Positions 52,244 through 61,733 of a stretch of DNA of 64,000 nucleotides are shown piece after piece. The stretch spans positions 18,298 to 82,297 of the forward strand of contig NZ_BJYY01000017.1 in NCBI RefSeq assembly GCF_007991755.1, read 5' to 3'. Under the pieces are notes generated by a model. It was not told where the DNA came from. It worked only from the letters and a program-made list of their open reading frames with translations, and made no database searches. The DNA is from Cellulomonas aerilata (GTDB lineage Bacteria; Actinomycetota; Actinomycetes; Actinomycetales; Cellulomonadaceae). A program made the position numbers and the translations under genes. Within the stretch, counting starts at the first letter, position 1. Every line of letters begins with the position of its first letter.

Positions 52244-54292
52244 CTAGCTGGAGCGGACGGCCTTCTCCGGCACCGGCTCGGTCCCGGAGGCGCGCAGCCG
52301 CCGGTAGTGCTCCCGGGCCTCGCGCTGGCGCTCGCCCTCCGCACCGGACGCGATCGCGGCCCGCACGTGCTCCGGGCCGTACCCGAAGGCGTCCACCAGG
52401 TCCTGGGCGTGCGGGCGCAGGCGCACCAGCAGCCGGTCGATGTACGAGGTCACGGTGCGCGCCCGCCCGGCGGAGAGCCGGCCGTTGATCAGGTACCAGG
52501 CCAGGTTGCGCTCGACGACGGTGAGCCCGAACAGGTCCCGCAGCCACGTCAGCACCTGTCGCGTGCTGGGGTCCTGCACCTTCGCCAGCCCGGCGGTGAA
52601 CGCCTCCCACTGCAGCAGGTCGGCGTGCGCGCGGGCGCACTCGATGAGGGCGTGCTGGTTCTCGTCGAACAGCCGGCTGGCCTCCGCCCGGGACGCCTTG
52701 GCCGCCGGCCGCAGGGCCGCGGCCACCTCGGCGACCATCGTCTCCACCCGGTCGGTGAGCAGCTCGCGCTGGGTCTCGGTGTCGCGCAGCTGGCCGGCCG
52801 ACCGGCGCCGGTCGCCGCCGTCCGCCAGGGTCTGCACGACCCGCACGAGCGGCGTGCGGTACATCGCGGCGTCCGCGGCCCGACCCGCGACGTACCGGGC
52901 GACCCCGCCGGCGTCGATGTCCTTGAACTCCCGCGAGTGGTCCGCGAGCAGCCGCTTGGCGACCAGCTGCAGCAGGACGGTGTTGTCCCCCTCGAAGGTG
53001 ACGTAGACGTCGAGGTCGGCACGCAGCGAGACGAGCCGGTTCTCGGTGAGGAAGCCCGCTCCGCCGCAGGCCTCGCGGGCCGTCTGCAGCGTGCTCAGCG
53101 CGTGCCACGTCGAGGCCGGCTTGAGCGCGGCGGCGATCGTCTCCAGGTCCTGGCGGTCCTCGTCCGTGTCCGCCGTCCCGGAGAAGACCGCGTGGAACGT
53201 CTCCAGCAGCCGCTCGTGCGCAAACGCCTGGGCGTACGTCTGGGCGAGCAGCGGCAGGAGGCGGCGCCGGTGCTCGGCGTGGTCGAGCAGCACGACCTCC
53301 TCGGTCGGCGACCCGCCGGCGAACTGGCGGCGCTGGTTCGCGTACGTGACCGCGATGATGAGGGCGAGCTTGCTGGTGTTGACGGCGGCGCCGTCCAGGG
53401 ACACCCGGCCCTGCACGAGCGTGCTGAGCATGGTGAAGAACCGCCGGCCAGGACTGGTGATCGGCGAGGAGTAGGTCCCGTCCTCGGCGACCCGGCCGTA
53501 CCGGTCCAGCAGGTCGGCGCGCGGGACGCGCACGTGGTCGAAGTGCAGCCGCCCGTTGTCGATGCCGTTGAGCCCGCCCTTGAGACCGTCGTCCTCGCCG
53601 CCGATGCCGGGCAGGAAGCCCCCCGTCGCCGGGTCGCGCAGCGGCACGTAGAACGCGTGGACGCCGTGGTTCACCCCGCGGGTGACCAGCTGGGCGAACA
53701 CGACGGCCGCGGTGCCGTGCACGGCCGCGTTGCCGAGGTAGTCCTTCCAGGCCCCGCGGAACGGCGTGTGCAGGACGAACTCGCGGGTCTCGGGGTCGTA
53801 CGTCGCCGTGGTGCCGATGCTCGCGACGTCGGAGCCGTGGCCGGTCTCGGTCATGGCGAAGACGCCGGGCACGTCGACGGACATGGCACCGGGCAGCAGG
53901 CGCGCGTGGTGGTCCGCCGTGCCCAGGTGCAGGATCGCGGAGGCGAACAGCCCCCACTGCACGCCCGCCTTGATCTGCAGGGAGGGGTCGGCGACGATCG
54001 TCTCCTCGAAGCGCGCGAGGCTGCCGCCGTGGTCGTCCGCGCCGCCGAGTGCCGGCGGGAACGCGCGCAGCACGTCACCCTCGCGCGCCAGGATCCGCAG
54101 CTGCGCCAGGACGGTCTCGCGGTGCTGCGCCATGGTCTGGCCCTCGACGCGGTGCAGCCGCGGGTCGGTGAGGAACGCCCGGGCGGTGCGCCGGATGTCC
54201 GCCCACCGGCCGAGGAGCACCTCCTCCAGTCCCCGGACGTCGACCACCGGGTTCTCGGCGGTCGGACGGGTGCGTTCGGTGGTGGTGCTCAT
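52244..54292 (-). CDS. Acyl-CoA oxidase/dehydrogenase family protein
   Basis: 682 residues, the long acyl-CoA oxidase type rather than a 380-residue dehydrogenase. The flavin-binding core has FAMTETGHGSDVASIGTTA, the middle has TLVQGRVSLDGAAVNTSKLAL, and FEGDNTVLLQLVAKRLL and the C-terminal helical extension follow. It would oxidise acyl-CoA to the 2-enoyl-CoA. It lies next to, and divergent from, no other gene but the TetR below, with which it shares strand. ATG 54292 was chosen. Confidence 0.88.
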   Translation of the reverse strand: MSTTTERTRPTAENPVVDVRGLEEVLLGRWADIRRTARAFLTDPRLHRVEGQTMAQHRETVLAQLRILAREGDVLRAFPPALGGADDHGGSLARFEETIVADPSLQIKAGVQWGLFASAILHLGTADHHARLLPGAMSVDVPGVFAMTETGHGSDVASIGTTATYDPETREFVLHTPFRGAWKDYLGNAAVHGTAAVVFAQLVTRGVNHGVHAFYVPLRDPATGGFLPGIGGEDDGLKGGLNGIDNGRLHFDHVRVPRADLLDRYGRVAEDGTYSSPITSPGRRFFTMLSTLVQGRVSLDGAAVNTSKLALIIAVTYANQRRQFAGGSPTEEVVLLDHAEHRRRLLPLLAQTYAQAFAHERLLETFHAVFSGTADTDEDRQDLETIAAALKPASTWHALSTLQTAREACGGAGFLTENRLVSLRADLDVYVTFEGDNTVLLQLVAKRLLADHSREFKDIDAGGVARYVAGRAADAAMYRTPLVRVVQTLADGGDRRRSAGQLRDTETQRELLTDRVETMVAEVAAALRPAAKASRAEASRLFDENQHALIECARAHADLLQWEAFTAGLAKVQDPSTRQVLTWLRDLFGLTVVERNLAWYLINGRLSAGRARTVTSYIDRLLVRLRPHAQDLVDAFGYGPEHVRAAIASGAEGERQREAREHYRRLRASGTEPVPEKAVRSS

Positions 54293-54381
54293 CGGGACTC
54301 CTGTGTCACGGGGGCGGTGTCGGTGGCGGCTGGTCGGGTCACTGCTGGTCGGGTCACTGCTGTCGGGTCACGGCCGGCGGG

Positions 54382-55107
54382 TCACGGTCGGCCGGGGGCG
54401 TCCGGACGGCGGTCGCGCGAGCGGGCGAGCACGGCGACCGGCCCGCCCCACAGCCACGCCGCGACCTGGTCGGTCAGGGCGACGCGGTCCAGCGCCTCGG
54501 GCGTGCCCTGGCTGCGCAGCCACCGCTCCCCCGCACCGCTGACGAACCCGACCGCCCCGGCGGCCCAGGTCGCCGCGAGTGCGCGGGCCTCGTGCTCCGG
54601 CGCGGAGCCCGCCTCGGTCAGCTCGCGGGCGAACGGGGCGGCGACCAGCCCGGTCACGGCGTCGAGGAAGTGGCCGAGCGGGGAGCCGGCGTCCAGCGAG
54701 CCGCGGGTCACGAAGAAGTACACGTTCGGCGACGACTCGATCATCTCCAGGTAGACCCCGACCATCGCGCGCAGCCCTGCGCGCGGGGTGGACGCCGCGT
54801 GCAGCGCCCCCTCGAGCGCCTGCTGGATCTGCACGACGACGGCCTCGGCGACCGCGCGCTGCAGGCCGGTCTTGTCGGTGAAGTAGCGGTAGACGATCGA
54901 CTTCGACGTCCCGGCGGCCCCGGCGATCTCCTCCATGGACACGTCCGGTCCGCGATGGTGCACGCACCGCCGGGCGACGTGCACGAGCTCGGCGCGACGG
55001 GCCTCGCGGTGGTCGGCCCACCGGGACGAGCGCCCGTCCGGCGCGTCCGCCGCGACGTCGGGCGACGGGGCCGGGGACGGCGACGACGCGGGGGTGACAT
55101 GGCTCAC
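54382..55107 (-). CDS. TetR-family transcriptional regulator
   Basis: 241 residues. N-terminal TetR helix-turn-helix (VSMEEIAGAAGTSKSIVYRYFTDK, residues about 55-80) after a 30-residue disordered Pro/Ser/Ala stretch. The C-terminal ligand domain is helical. It is divergent from the thiolase operon and upstream of the acyl-CoA oxidase, so it probably controls lipid genes and responds to an acyl-CoA or fatty acid. GTG 55107 is chosen; the ribosome site is weak. Confidence 0.85.
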   Translation of the reverse strand: MSHVTPASSPSPAPSPDVAADAPDGRSSRWADHREARRAELVHVARRCVHHRGPDVSMEEIAGAAGTSKSIVYRYFTDKTGLQRAVAEAVVVQIQQALEGALHAASTPRAGLRAMVGVYLEMIESSPNVYFFVTRGSLDAGSPLGHFLDAVTGLVAAPFARELTEAGSAPEHEARALAATWAAGAVGFVSGAGERWLRSQGTPEALDRVALTDQVAAWLWGGPVAVLARSRDRRPDAPGRP

Positions 55108-55118
55108 GAGACCGACGG

Positions 55119-55156
55119 TATCAGGTACTGTCAGTGCCAGACACTGCCTGTCACCG
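55119..55156. promoter_or_regulatory. Putative TetR operator between tetR and the thiolase
   Basis: An imperfect inverted repeat centred on CAGTG-CCAGA-CACTG lies between the divergent tetR and thiolase genes, in AT-richer sequence (GTATCAGGTACTGTCAGTG) that could also hold the overlapping promoters. The position suits autoregulation; binding is not shown. Confidence 0.5.
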
Positions 55157-55231
55157 GCCCGCGCCTGCGTCGGGCCGCACCCGCACCCACCACCGACCTC
55201 CACCCTCGACGACGACGCGAGAGGACCCGCC

Positions 55232-56578
55232 ATGACGGCACTCCCGAGCACCACTGCGCAGTCCGGCCTGCCGACCGACCCCCCGACGCCGGACGGCCCC
55301 CGCCGCGCCGTCGTCGTCGGTGGCAACCGGATCCCGTTCGCGCGGGCCGGCGGCCCGTACGTGCGCTCGAGCAACCAGGACATGCTGACCGCCGCGCTCG
55401 ACGGGCTGGTCGCCCGGTTCGGGCTCGCCGGCGAGCAGATCGGGGAGGTGGCCGCGGGCGCCGTCCTGAAGCACTCCAAGGACTTCAACCTCACCCGCGA
55501 GGCCGTCCTGGGCTCCGCGCTGGCGTCCGGGACGCCCGCGTACGACGTGCAGATGGCCTGTGCGACCGGGATGGAGACGGTCGTCGGGCTGGCCAACAAG
55601 ATCCGCCTGGGTCAGATCGACTCCGCCGTCGCAGGCGGCGTCGACTCGACGTCCGACGCGCCGATCGCGGTGAGCGACCCGCTGCGTCGCGCGCTCCTGG
55701 ACCTGTCCCGCGCGAAGAGCACGCAGGCCAGGCTGGCGGCGCTCGCGCGGGTCCGGCCCGGCCACCTCGCACCCGCGGCGCCGACGACCGCCGAGCCGCG
55801 GACCGGGCTGTCGATGGGCGAGCACCAGGCGCTGACCACGGCGGCCTGGGGGATCACCCGCGAGGCGCAGGACGAGCTCGCCGCCGCCAGCCACCACCGG
55901 CTGGCCGCCGCCTACGAGCGCGGCTTCTTCGACGACCTCATGACGCCCTACCGGGGCCTGACCCGGGACGCGAACCTGCGCACCGACACCTCGGTGGAGA
56001 AGCTCGCCACGCTCAAGCCGGTGTTCGGCAAGGGCCTGGACACCCCGGCGACCATGACCGCGGGCAACTCCACGCCGCTGTCGGACGGCGCCTCGACCGT
56101 CCTGCTCGCCAGCGACGCGTGGGCCGCCGAGCGGGGGCTGCCCGTGCTCGCCTCCGTCGTGGACGCGCAGGCCGCCGCGGTGGACTTCCTGCACGGCCGA
56201 GAGGGCCTGCTCATGGCCGGGGCGTACGCGGTCCCGCGGCTGCTCGCGCGCAACGGCCTGACGCTGCAGGACTTCGACCTCTACGAGATCCACGAGGCGT
56301 TCGCCGCGACCGTCCTGTCGAACCTGGCCGCCTGGGACGACGAGAGGTTCTGCACCGAGCGGCTCGGGCTCGACAAGCCCCTGGGGACGATCGACCGGTC
56401 GCGCCTCAACGTCGTGGGGTCCTCCGTCGCCGCCGGCCACCCGTTCGCCGCCACCGGCGGCCGCATCGTCGCCACGCTCGCCAAGCTGCTCGCGGAGAAG
56501 GGCCCCGGCAGTCGTGGGCTCGTCTCCGTCTGCGCGGCGGGCGGCCAGGGCGTCGCCATGATCCTGGAGGCAGCGTGA
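55232..56578 (+). CDS. Acetyl-CoA C-acyltransferase (thiolase)
   Basis: 448 residues. Thiolase with the nucleophile Cys in QMACATGMETV, IHEAFAAT (His), GHPFAATGGR, and the second Cys in VSVCAAGGQGVA. It cleaves or condenses 3-ketoacyl-CoA and acetyl-CoA. An N-terminal extension of about 25 residues precedes the fold. The order thiolase-FabG4-MaoC matches the fadA2-fabG4-htdX block of mycobacteria. Its stop overlaps the next GTG. Confidence 0.92.
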   Translation: MTALPSTTAQSGLPTDPPTPDGPRRAVVVGGNRIPFARAGGPYVRSSNQDMLTAALDGLVARFGLAGEQIGEVAAGAVLKHSKDFNLTREAVLGSALASGTPAYDVQMACATGMETVVGLANKIRLGQIDSAVAGGVDSTSDAPIAVSDPLRRALLDLSRAKSTQARLAALARVRPGHLAPAAPTTAEPRTGLSMGEHQALTTAAWGITREAQDELAAASHHRLAAAYERGFFDDLMTPYRGLTRDANLRTDTSVEKLATLKPVFGKGLDTPATMTAGNSTPLSDGASTVLLASDAWAAERGLPVLASVVDAQAAAVDFLHGREGLLMAGAYAVPRLLARNGLTLQDFDLYEIHEAFAATVLSNLAAWDDERFCTERLGLDKPLGTIDRSRLNVVGSSVAAGHPFAATGGRIVATLAKLLAEKGPGSRGLVSVCAAGGQGVAMILEAA

Positions 56579-57939
56579 CCGACACGTACCTGACCCTGGT
56601 CAACACCGGGGTCACCAAGACGATCGCGAAGCGGCTCGGCCTGCCCCGGCCCGTGCCGCTGCGCCGGCACCGTCCCGGGCAGCCGCTCACCGGCGGGCCG
56701 GTGCTCGTCCTGCACGACGACGCCTCGGCGCGCGACGCCGACGTCGTCGCCGGACAGCTCGTCGGCTGGGACCTCGACGTGCGCCGGCACGCCGCGTCGG
56801 CGGAGCGCTACGGCGCCGTCGTGCTGGTGCTGACCGGCGCCGCGCACCCCGAGGACCTCTCGGCGCCGGTGCTCGCGGCGGCCGGCACGCTGCGGTCCCT
56901 CGAATCCGCGGGGCGCGTCGTGACGCTGTCCCGTCCGGCCACCGCGGACGACGGCCCCGCCGTCGCCGCGGCCCGGCAGGGCGTGGACGGGCTGCTGCGC
57001 TCGCTGGCCAAGGAGCTGCGAGCGGGCGCGACCGGCAACGGCGTCGTGGTCGCGGACGGCGTGCCGGTGGATGCCCCGTCCGTGCTCGGCGCGCTGCGGT
57101 TCTTCCTGTCGACCCGGTCGGCCTTCGTCGACGGGCAGCCGCTCGCGGTGGACTCGGCCGGCGGCGCGCTGCCCGGCGACTGGGACCGGCCGCTGGCCGG
57201 ACGCGTCGCGGTGGTGACCGGTGCCGCACGCGGGATCGGCGCGGCGATCGCGGCGACGCTCGCCCGGGACGGCGCGACGGTGGTGGCCGTCGACGTCCCG
57301 GCCGCCGGGGAGCAGCTGGCCCGGGTCGCGAACTCCGTGCACGGGTCCGCGCTGCAGCTCGACATCACGGCCCCGGACGCCGGGGAGCGGATCCTCGCGC
57401 ACACGCTGAGCCGGCACGGACGCCTGGACGTCGTCGTGCACAACGCGGGGATCACGCGGGACAGGCTGCTGGCCAACATGGAGCCCGACCGCTGGGACTC
57501 CGTGCTCGCCGTGAACATCGCCGCGCAGCTGCGGATCGACGAGGCCCTCCTCGCCGCCCGCGGCACCCGGGACGGCGTGCTCGCCGACGCGCCGCGCATC
57601 GTCTCGCTCGCCTCCACCAGCGGCATCGCCGGCAACCGCGGCCAGACGAACTACGCCGCGTCCAAGGGCGGCGTCATCGGCATGGTCCGTGCCACGGCAC
57701 CCCTGCTGGCCGACGCCGGCGGCACCGCGAACGCGGTCGCCCCGGGCTTCGTCGAGACCGAGATGACCGCCCGGATCCCCGCGCTGACCCGCCAGGTGGC
57801 GCGGCGGCTGAACTCGCTGCAGCAGGGCGGCCAGCCGGTGGACGTCGCCGAGGCGGTCGCGTTCCTCGCCTCGCCGCAGGCCGGCGGCATCCTCGGGCGG
57901 ACCCTGCGGGTCTGTGGGCAGAACCTGGTGGGCGCATGA
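56575..57939 (+). CDS. fabG: FabG4-like high-molecular-weight 3-ketoacyl reductase
   Basis: 454 residues. An N-terminal flavodoxin-like, Rossmann-derived domain (about 1-205) is followed by a complete SDR domain. That domain has TGAARGIGAAIAATLA, NAG in VVHNAGITRDRL, a catalytic Ser near SLASTSGIAGN, and YAASKGG (YxxxK). FabG4 enzymes reduce 3-ketoacyl-CoA with NADH. GTG 56575 overlaps the thiolase stop (GTGA), and its stop overlaps the MaoC start. Confidence 0.9.
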   Translation: MTDTYLTLVNTGVTKTIAKRLGLPRPVPLRRHRPGQPLTGGPVLVLHDDASARDADVVAGQLVGWDLDVRRHAASAERYGAVVLVLTGAAHPEDLSAPVLAAAGTLRSLESAGRVVTLSRPATADDGPAVAAARQGVDGLLRSLAKELRAGATGNGVVVADGVPVDAPSVLGALRFFLSTRSAFVDGQPLAVDSAGGALPGDWDRPLAGRVAVVTGAARGIGAAIAATLARDGATVVAVDVPAAGEQLARVANSVHGSALQLDITAPDAGERILAHTLSRHGRLDVVVHNAGITRDRLLANMEPDRWDSVLAVNIAAQLRIDEALLAARGTRDGVLADAPRIVSLASTSGIAGNRGQTNYAASKGGVIGMVRATAPLLADAGGTANAVAPGFVETEMTARIPALTRQVARRLNSLQQGGQPVDVAEAVAFLASPQAGGILGRTLRVCGQNLVGA

Positions 57940-58922
57940 CGTCCGGGGTGGACGGGGCCGACGGCGCGGACGTCCCGGCGCCGGACGACCCCGCCACGCT
58001 CCGGACCGACGTCGAGCTCCCCGGGGTCCCGGGCCTGGGTGGTCTGTACGCGCGCGGGGTCGCCGCGTCGGCGCGTCTCGCCGCGCTGTCCCGGCTGGGC
58101 CGGGCGTCGGACCGGCTGCCGGGGGTCGCGTACGTGGTGCGCGGCGTGCGGGCGGACCCGGACCGGCTGACCGCCTACCAGCACCTGCTCGGCGAGCCGG
58201 CCTCGGACGCCCTGCCCGCGGGGTACGTGCACGTCCTGGCGTTCCCGGTGGCCACCGCGCTGATGGTCCGCGACGACTTCCCGCTCCCGCTCGCCGGCAT
58301 GGTCCACCTGGCCAACCGGGTCCAGCAGCACCGGGCGCCCGTGCTCGGGGAGCCGCTGGACGTCCGGGCGCACGCCCAGGACCTGCGCCGGCACCGCTCC
58401 GGGGCACAGGTGGACCTGGTCACCGAGGTCCGGTCCGGCGGCGACGTCGTCTGGCGCGGGGTCTCGACGTACCTGGCGAAGGGCGTCCGGCTGCCGGCCG
58501 GCCGGTCCGGCGCCGAGACCCCCGACGCAGGGTCCGGCGGCGGACGCCGCGGCGGACGCCCGGAGTTCGTGCCGCCGGTGCCCACCGGGCAGTGGTCGCT
58601 CGGCGCCGACGCCGGGCGCCGGTACGCGGCCGTCTCGGGCGACCGCAACCCCATCCACCTGTCCCGGGTCACGGCCCGGGCGATGGGCTTCCCACGGGCG
58701 ATCGCGCACGGAATGCTCACGGCGTCCCGGGCGCTGGCCGATGTGGGTCGTGCCCGCGGTGACGCGTTCGCGTGGACGGTCGAGTTCGCCAAGCCGGTGC
58801 TGCTGCCGGCCCGGGTCACCGTCCGGGTCGCGCCGGACCTGGCCGGCGGCGGGTACGCGTACACGGGCTGGGACGGCCGGTGCGGCGCGCTGCACCTGCA
58901 CGGGACGGTCGTCCCGCGCTGA
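57936..58922 (+). CDS. MaoC-type enoyl-CoA hydratase
   Basis: 328 residues, a double hotdog fold. The C-terminal hotdog carries the MaoC hydratase motif (YAAVSGDRNPIHL then MGFPRAIAHGMLT), with the catalytic Asp and His. The N-terminal hotdog is degenerate. It would hydrate trans-2-enoyl-CoA. It is the third gene of the thiolase-FabG4-MaoC operon, as in HtdX of mycobacteria. The ATG overlaps the previous stop (ATGA). Confidence 0.9.
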   Translation: MTSGVDGADGADVPAPDDPATLRTDVELPGVPGLGGLYARGVAASARLAALSRLGRASDRLPGVAYVVRGVRADPDRLTAYQHLLGEPASDALPAGYVHVLAFPVATALMVRDDFPLPLAGMVHLANRVQQHRAPVLGEPLDVRAHAQDLRRHRSGAQVDLVTEVRSGGDVVWRGVSTYLAKGVRLPAGRSGAETPDAGSGGGRRGGRPEFVPPVPTGQWSLGADAGRRYAAVSGDRNPIHLSRVTARAMGFPRAIAHGMLTASRALADVGRARGDAFAWTVEFAKPVLLPARVTVRVAPDLAGGGYAYTGWDGRCGALHLHGTVVPR

Positions 58923-59073
58923 GGTGGTCCCGCGGAGGTCGTGATCCGTGTCGGCGTGCACCCCCTGGTACGCCGGCACGGTTCGGGATCTCCGCGGGAC
59001 GGGCGCGGCCGCGGCGCGCGCCGGCCGTCCGCCGGCCGCTCGCGTGTGCCCGCGGCCTGGCAGGGTGGGCCGC

Positions 59074-59712
59074 GTGAGGTCCTCCATCGGTGACGTGCGC
59101 CTGCCCGACCTCGAGCCCTTCGACGGCGACCTCGAGGACGACGCCGTGCTGGACGGCGTCGAGCTGCGCGGCCGGGACCTGACCGGGAGCAGCGCCACCG
59201 ACGCGCGCTTCCTCGAGACCGCCGTCGTCGACTGCGTGCTCGACGACGTGGCCCTCGACCACGCCCGGTTCGCCGACTGCGTGCTGCGCGACGTCCGGTC
59301 CCACACGCTCCGGGCGGTCGGCTCGACCTGGCGGGACGTGGCGCTGTCCGGCTGCCGCCTCGGTGCGGTGCAGCTGTCCGGCGCCGAGCTGCAGCGGGTA
59401 CGGGTCACCGGCGGCAAGGTGGACTACCTCAACCTGCGCGAGGCACGCCTGACCGACGTCGTCCTGGACGGGTGCGTGATCGGCGAGCTGGACCTCGTCG
59501 CCGCGAGCGCGACGCGGGTCACCCTGCTCGACTGCCGCGTCGACCGGCTGGACGTCACCCGCGCGACCCTGGACGCGGTGGACCTGCGCGGCGCGGACCT
59601 GTCCGGCCTCGACGGGCTCGCCCACCTGCGCGGCGCGGTGATCAGCGGCGACCAGCTGCTCGGGCTGGCTCCCCTGCTGGCCGCGCACCTGGGCCTGCGG
59701 GTCGTGGGCTGA
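59074..59712 (+). CDS. Pentapeptide-repeat-like protein
   Basis: 212 residues. Most of the sequence is a ladder of pentapeptide-like strands (LRGRDLTGSSATDARFLET, LDGVELRGRDL, LRGADLSGLDGLAH) with leucine or phenylalanine every five residues, giving a right-handed quadrilateral beta-helix. Family members include DNA mimics and scaffold proteins; nothing here shows which. GTG 59074 with a weak AGGG upstream is the likely start. The gene is downstream of the MaoC operon with a 151-base gap and may be separate. Confidence 0.8.
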   Translation: MRSSIGDVRLPDLEPFDGDLEDDAVLDGVELRGRDLTGSSATDARFLETAVVDCVLDDVALDHARFADCVLRDVRSHTLRAVGSTWRDVALSGCRLGAVQLSGAELQRVRVTGGKVDYLNLREARLTDVVLDGCVIGELDLVAASATRVTLLDCRVDRLDVTRATLDAVDLRGADLSGLDGLAHLRGAVISGDQLLGLAPLLAAHLGLRVVG

Positions 59713-59730
59713 CGCGCCGGCCCGGCCCGG

Positions 59731-60237
59731 TCAGGCCGTGAGGTCCTTGGCGAAGCACAGGGACAGCGGCGAGTGGACGTACCCGCCGTACGGGGCGATC
59801 GGCACGTAGCCGGACCGCTCGTACAGCGCGATGGCCGCGGTCTGCAGGGTGCCGGTCTCCAGCACGACCCGGTTTAGCCCCTGCTCCCGCGCCCGGTCCT
59901 CGAGCTCGCCCAGGACGAGCCGGGACAGGCCGCGGCCGCGCCACTCGCGGCGGACGAACATGCGCTTGACCTCGCCGGTGCCCGGGCCCGGCTCGCCGTC
60001 GCCCCAGGACCCGGGGCTCAGGCGGCGCAGCGCCCCGCACGCGACCGGGACGCCGTCCGCCCGCAGGACGACCATGGCCGTGATCGACGCGGTGTCCCGC
60101 AGCGGGACCGGCTCGTCGTCGTCCTGGTAGAGCTCACGCATCTCGGCCTGCTGCATGTCGCGCAGCACGGCCGCGTCGGGGTGGTCCCAGCCGACGACGT
60201 CCAGCGTCGGCCCGGCCACCGCGCCGAGGTCCGCCAC
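59731..60237 (-). CDS. GNAT-family N-acetyltransferase
   Basis: 168 residues. The acetyl-CoA motif V(K)RMFVRREWRGRGLSRLVL (Q/RxxGxG/A) and C-terminal ALYERSGYVPIAPYGGY are clear. Substrate unknown. It begins with GTG 60237, 7 bases after the purQ stop, and is likely a passenger in the purS-purQ transcript. Confidence 0.88.
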   Translation of the reverse strand: MADLGAVAGPTLDVVGWDHPDAAVLRDMQQAEMRELYQDDDEPVPLRDTASITAMVVLRADGVPVACGALRRLSPGSWGDGEPGPGTGEVKRMFVRREWRGRGLSRLVLGELEDRAREQGLNRVVLETGTLQTAAIALYERSGYVPIAPYGGYVHSPLSLCFAKDLTA

Positions 60238-60244
60238 GGTCCGC

Positions 60245-60937
60245 TCAGCCGACCATCGTCTGCAGCACGGACGTGAACAGCGTGAGCCCGTCCGTGCCGC
60301 GGCGCGGGCCCTGGGCGCTGTCCGGACCGTAGCCCGCCTCGACGGCGTGCTCGGGGTGCGGCATGAGCCCGACGACGTTGCCCGCCTCGTTCGAGATCCC
60401 GGCGATGCGGCGGCGCGAGCCGTTGGGGTCGTGGCCCTCGTAGCGGAACACCACCCGGCCCTCGCCCTCCAGCTCGTCCAGCGTGTGCTCGTCGGCGACG
60501 AACTGGCCGTCCTGGTTCTTCAGCGGGATGGTGATCCGCTGGCCGGGCGTGAACCCGCGCGTCCACGCCGTGTCGACGTTCTCGACGGTGAGCTCCTGCT
60601 CGCGGCAGACGAACGTCCGCGTCTCGTTCTTGATCATGGACCCGGGCAGCAGGTGCGCCTCGGTGAGGATCTGGAAGCCGTTGCAGATGCCGAGCACCGG
60701 CAGCCCGCCCTTCGCGGCGTCGACGACCGGTGCCATGACGGGCGCGAACCGGGCGATCGCGCCGGCGCGCAGGTAGTCGCCGTAGGAGAAGCCGCCCGGC
60801 AGCACGACGGCGTCGACGTCGTGCAGGTCCGCGTCGGCGTGCCACAGCGCGACCGGCTCACCCCCGGCGAGCCGGACGGCGCGTGCGGCGTCCCGGTCGT
60901 CCAGCGTGCCGGGGAAGGTGACGACCCCGACGCGCAT
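60245..60937 (-). CDS. purQ: Phosphoribosylformylglycinamidine synthase subunit PurQ
   Basis: 230 residues. Class I glutaminase subunit of FGAM synthase, hydrolysing glutamine to feed ammonia to PurL. Signatures are [25 protein letters not shown], the catalytic Cys in GICNGFQIL and His/Glu in MPHPEHAVE. It overlaps the purS stop (ATGA). The partner purL is about 45 kb away in the window. Confidence 0.95.
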   Translation of the reverse strand: MRVGVVTFPGTLDDRDAARAVRLAGGEPVALWHADADLHDVDAVVLPGGFSYGDYLRAGAIARFAPVMAPVVDAAKGGLPVLGICNGFQILTEAHLLPGSMIKNETRTFVCREQELTVENVDTAWTRGFTPGQRITIPLKNQDGQFVADEHTLDELEGEGRVVFRYEGHDPNGSRRRIAGISNEAGNVVGLMPHPEHAVEAGYGPDSAQGPRRGTDGLTLFTSVLQTMVG

Positions 60938-61227
60938 CAGGCCAGGGTCCCGGTCGAGGTGACCGTGGCGGCGGCGTCGGCCTCGATGTCCGCGACGCGG
61001 ACGACGTCCTCGATGACCGGGTTGGACAGCACGGTGGCGGCGGCCTGCGCGGCGGCCTCGAGGACCTCGGGGGTGACGTCGCCCTCGACCTCGAGCTCGA
61101 ACCGCTTGCCCTGCCGGACGCTCGTGAACTGGCCGAAGCCCAGGCGGGGCAGCGCGCCGGCGACGGCCTTGCCCTGCGGGTCGAGGATCTCGGGCTTGGG
61201 CATCACTTCGACGACGACACGTCCCAT
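60937..61227 (-). CDS. purS: Phosphoribosylformylglycinamidine synthase subunit PurS
   Basis: 96 residues, the small structural subunit that docks PurQ to Pur[22 protein letters not shown] and the [19 protein letters not shown] stretch are the family signature. The C-terminus is extended by an Ala/Thr-rich tail. ATG 61227 is preceded by AGGAGTG. First gene of the purS-purQ-GNAT unit. Confidence 0.93.
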   Translation of the reverse strand: MGRVVVEVMPKPEILDPQGKAVAGALPRLGFGQFTSVRQGKRFELEVEGDVTPEVLEAAAQAAATVLSNPVIEDVVRVADIEADAAATVTSTGTLA

Positions 61228-61445
61228 GGGGGCACTCCTGGGGGTGGGGGGAGGACCTCAGGATACCGACCCGACGACGGTGACCGGCCGGGCGTCCGCA
61301 CGCGTCGGCGGCGGCTGCGGGCGGGTGGGCCGTCACCCGTGCGGACGCGGGTCCTCAACGTGGCGGTGGGCCGGGCGATGGGTGGCACGAGCACGCCGGG
61401 CCGAGCAGGTCCGGCCATCACCGATGCACCCCGAGGAGCCGCCCG

Positions 61446-61733
61446 ATGACGAGCTACGTCACGCCGAGCCTGACCGTCGAGGCTCCCCGGGTCGCGGACT
61501 TCCGGGACGCGGTGCGCCGCGCGTCCGGCGCCGACTTCGAGGTGACCTGGCGACGCGTGTGCAGCGACGCGGGCGTCCCACCGGGCGCGGCGACCATGAG
61601 CCTGGACCAGCTCGCGGCCCTGGCCGACGCCGTCACGAACTCCGCGGGGGTGCTGGGCGTCATGGGTCGCTCCCTCGCCGTCCGCCTCACCACCCACCGC
61701 ACCCTGGCTGCCCTGAAGGGACCCCGCTCATGA
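61446..61733 (+). CDS. Small protein of unknown function
   Basis: 95 residues with no family I recognise. It is mostly helical by composition, with a repeated aliphatic pattern (LDQLAALADAVTNSAGVLGVM) near the C-terminus and no signal or membrane segment. The ATG at 61446 has GAGGAG upstream. Its stop overlaps the start of the GAF protein gene (ATGA), so the two are a translational pair. The protein might partner the GAF sensor. Confidence 0.7.
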   Translation: MTSYVTPSLTVEAPRVADFRDAVRRASGADFEVTWRRVCSDAGVPPGAATMSLDQLAALADAVTNSAGVLGVMGRSLAVRLTTHRTLAALKGPRS

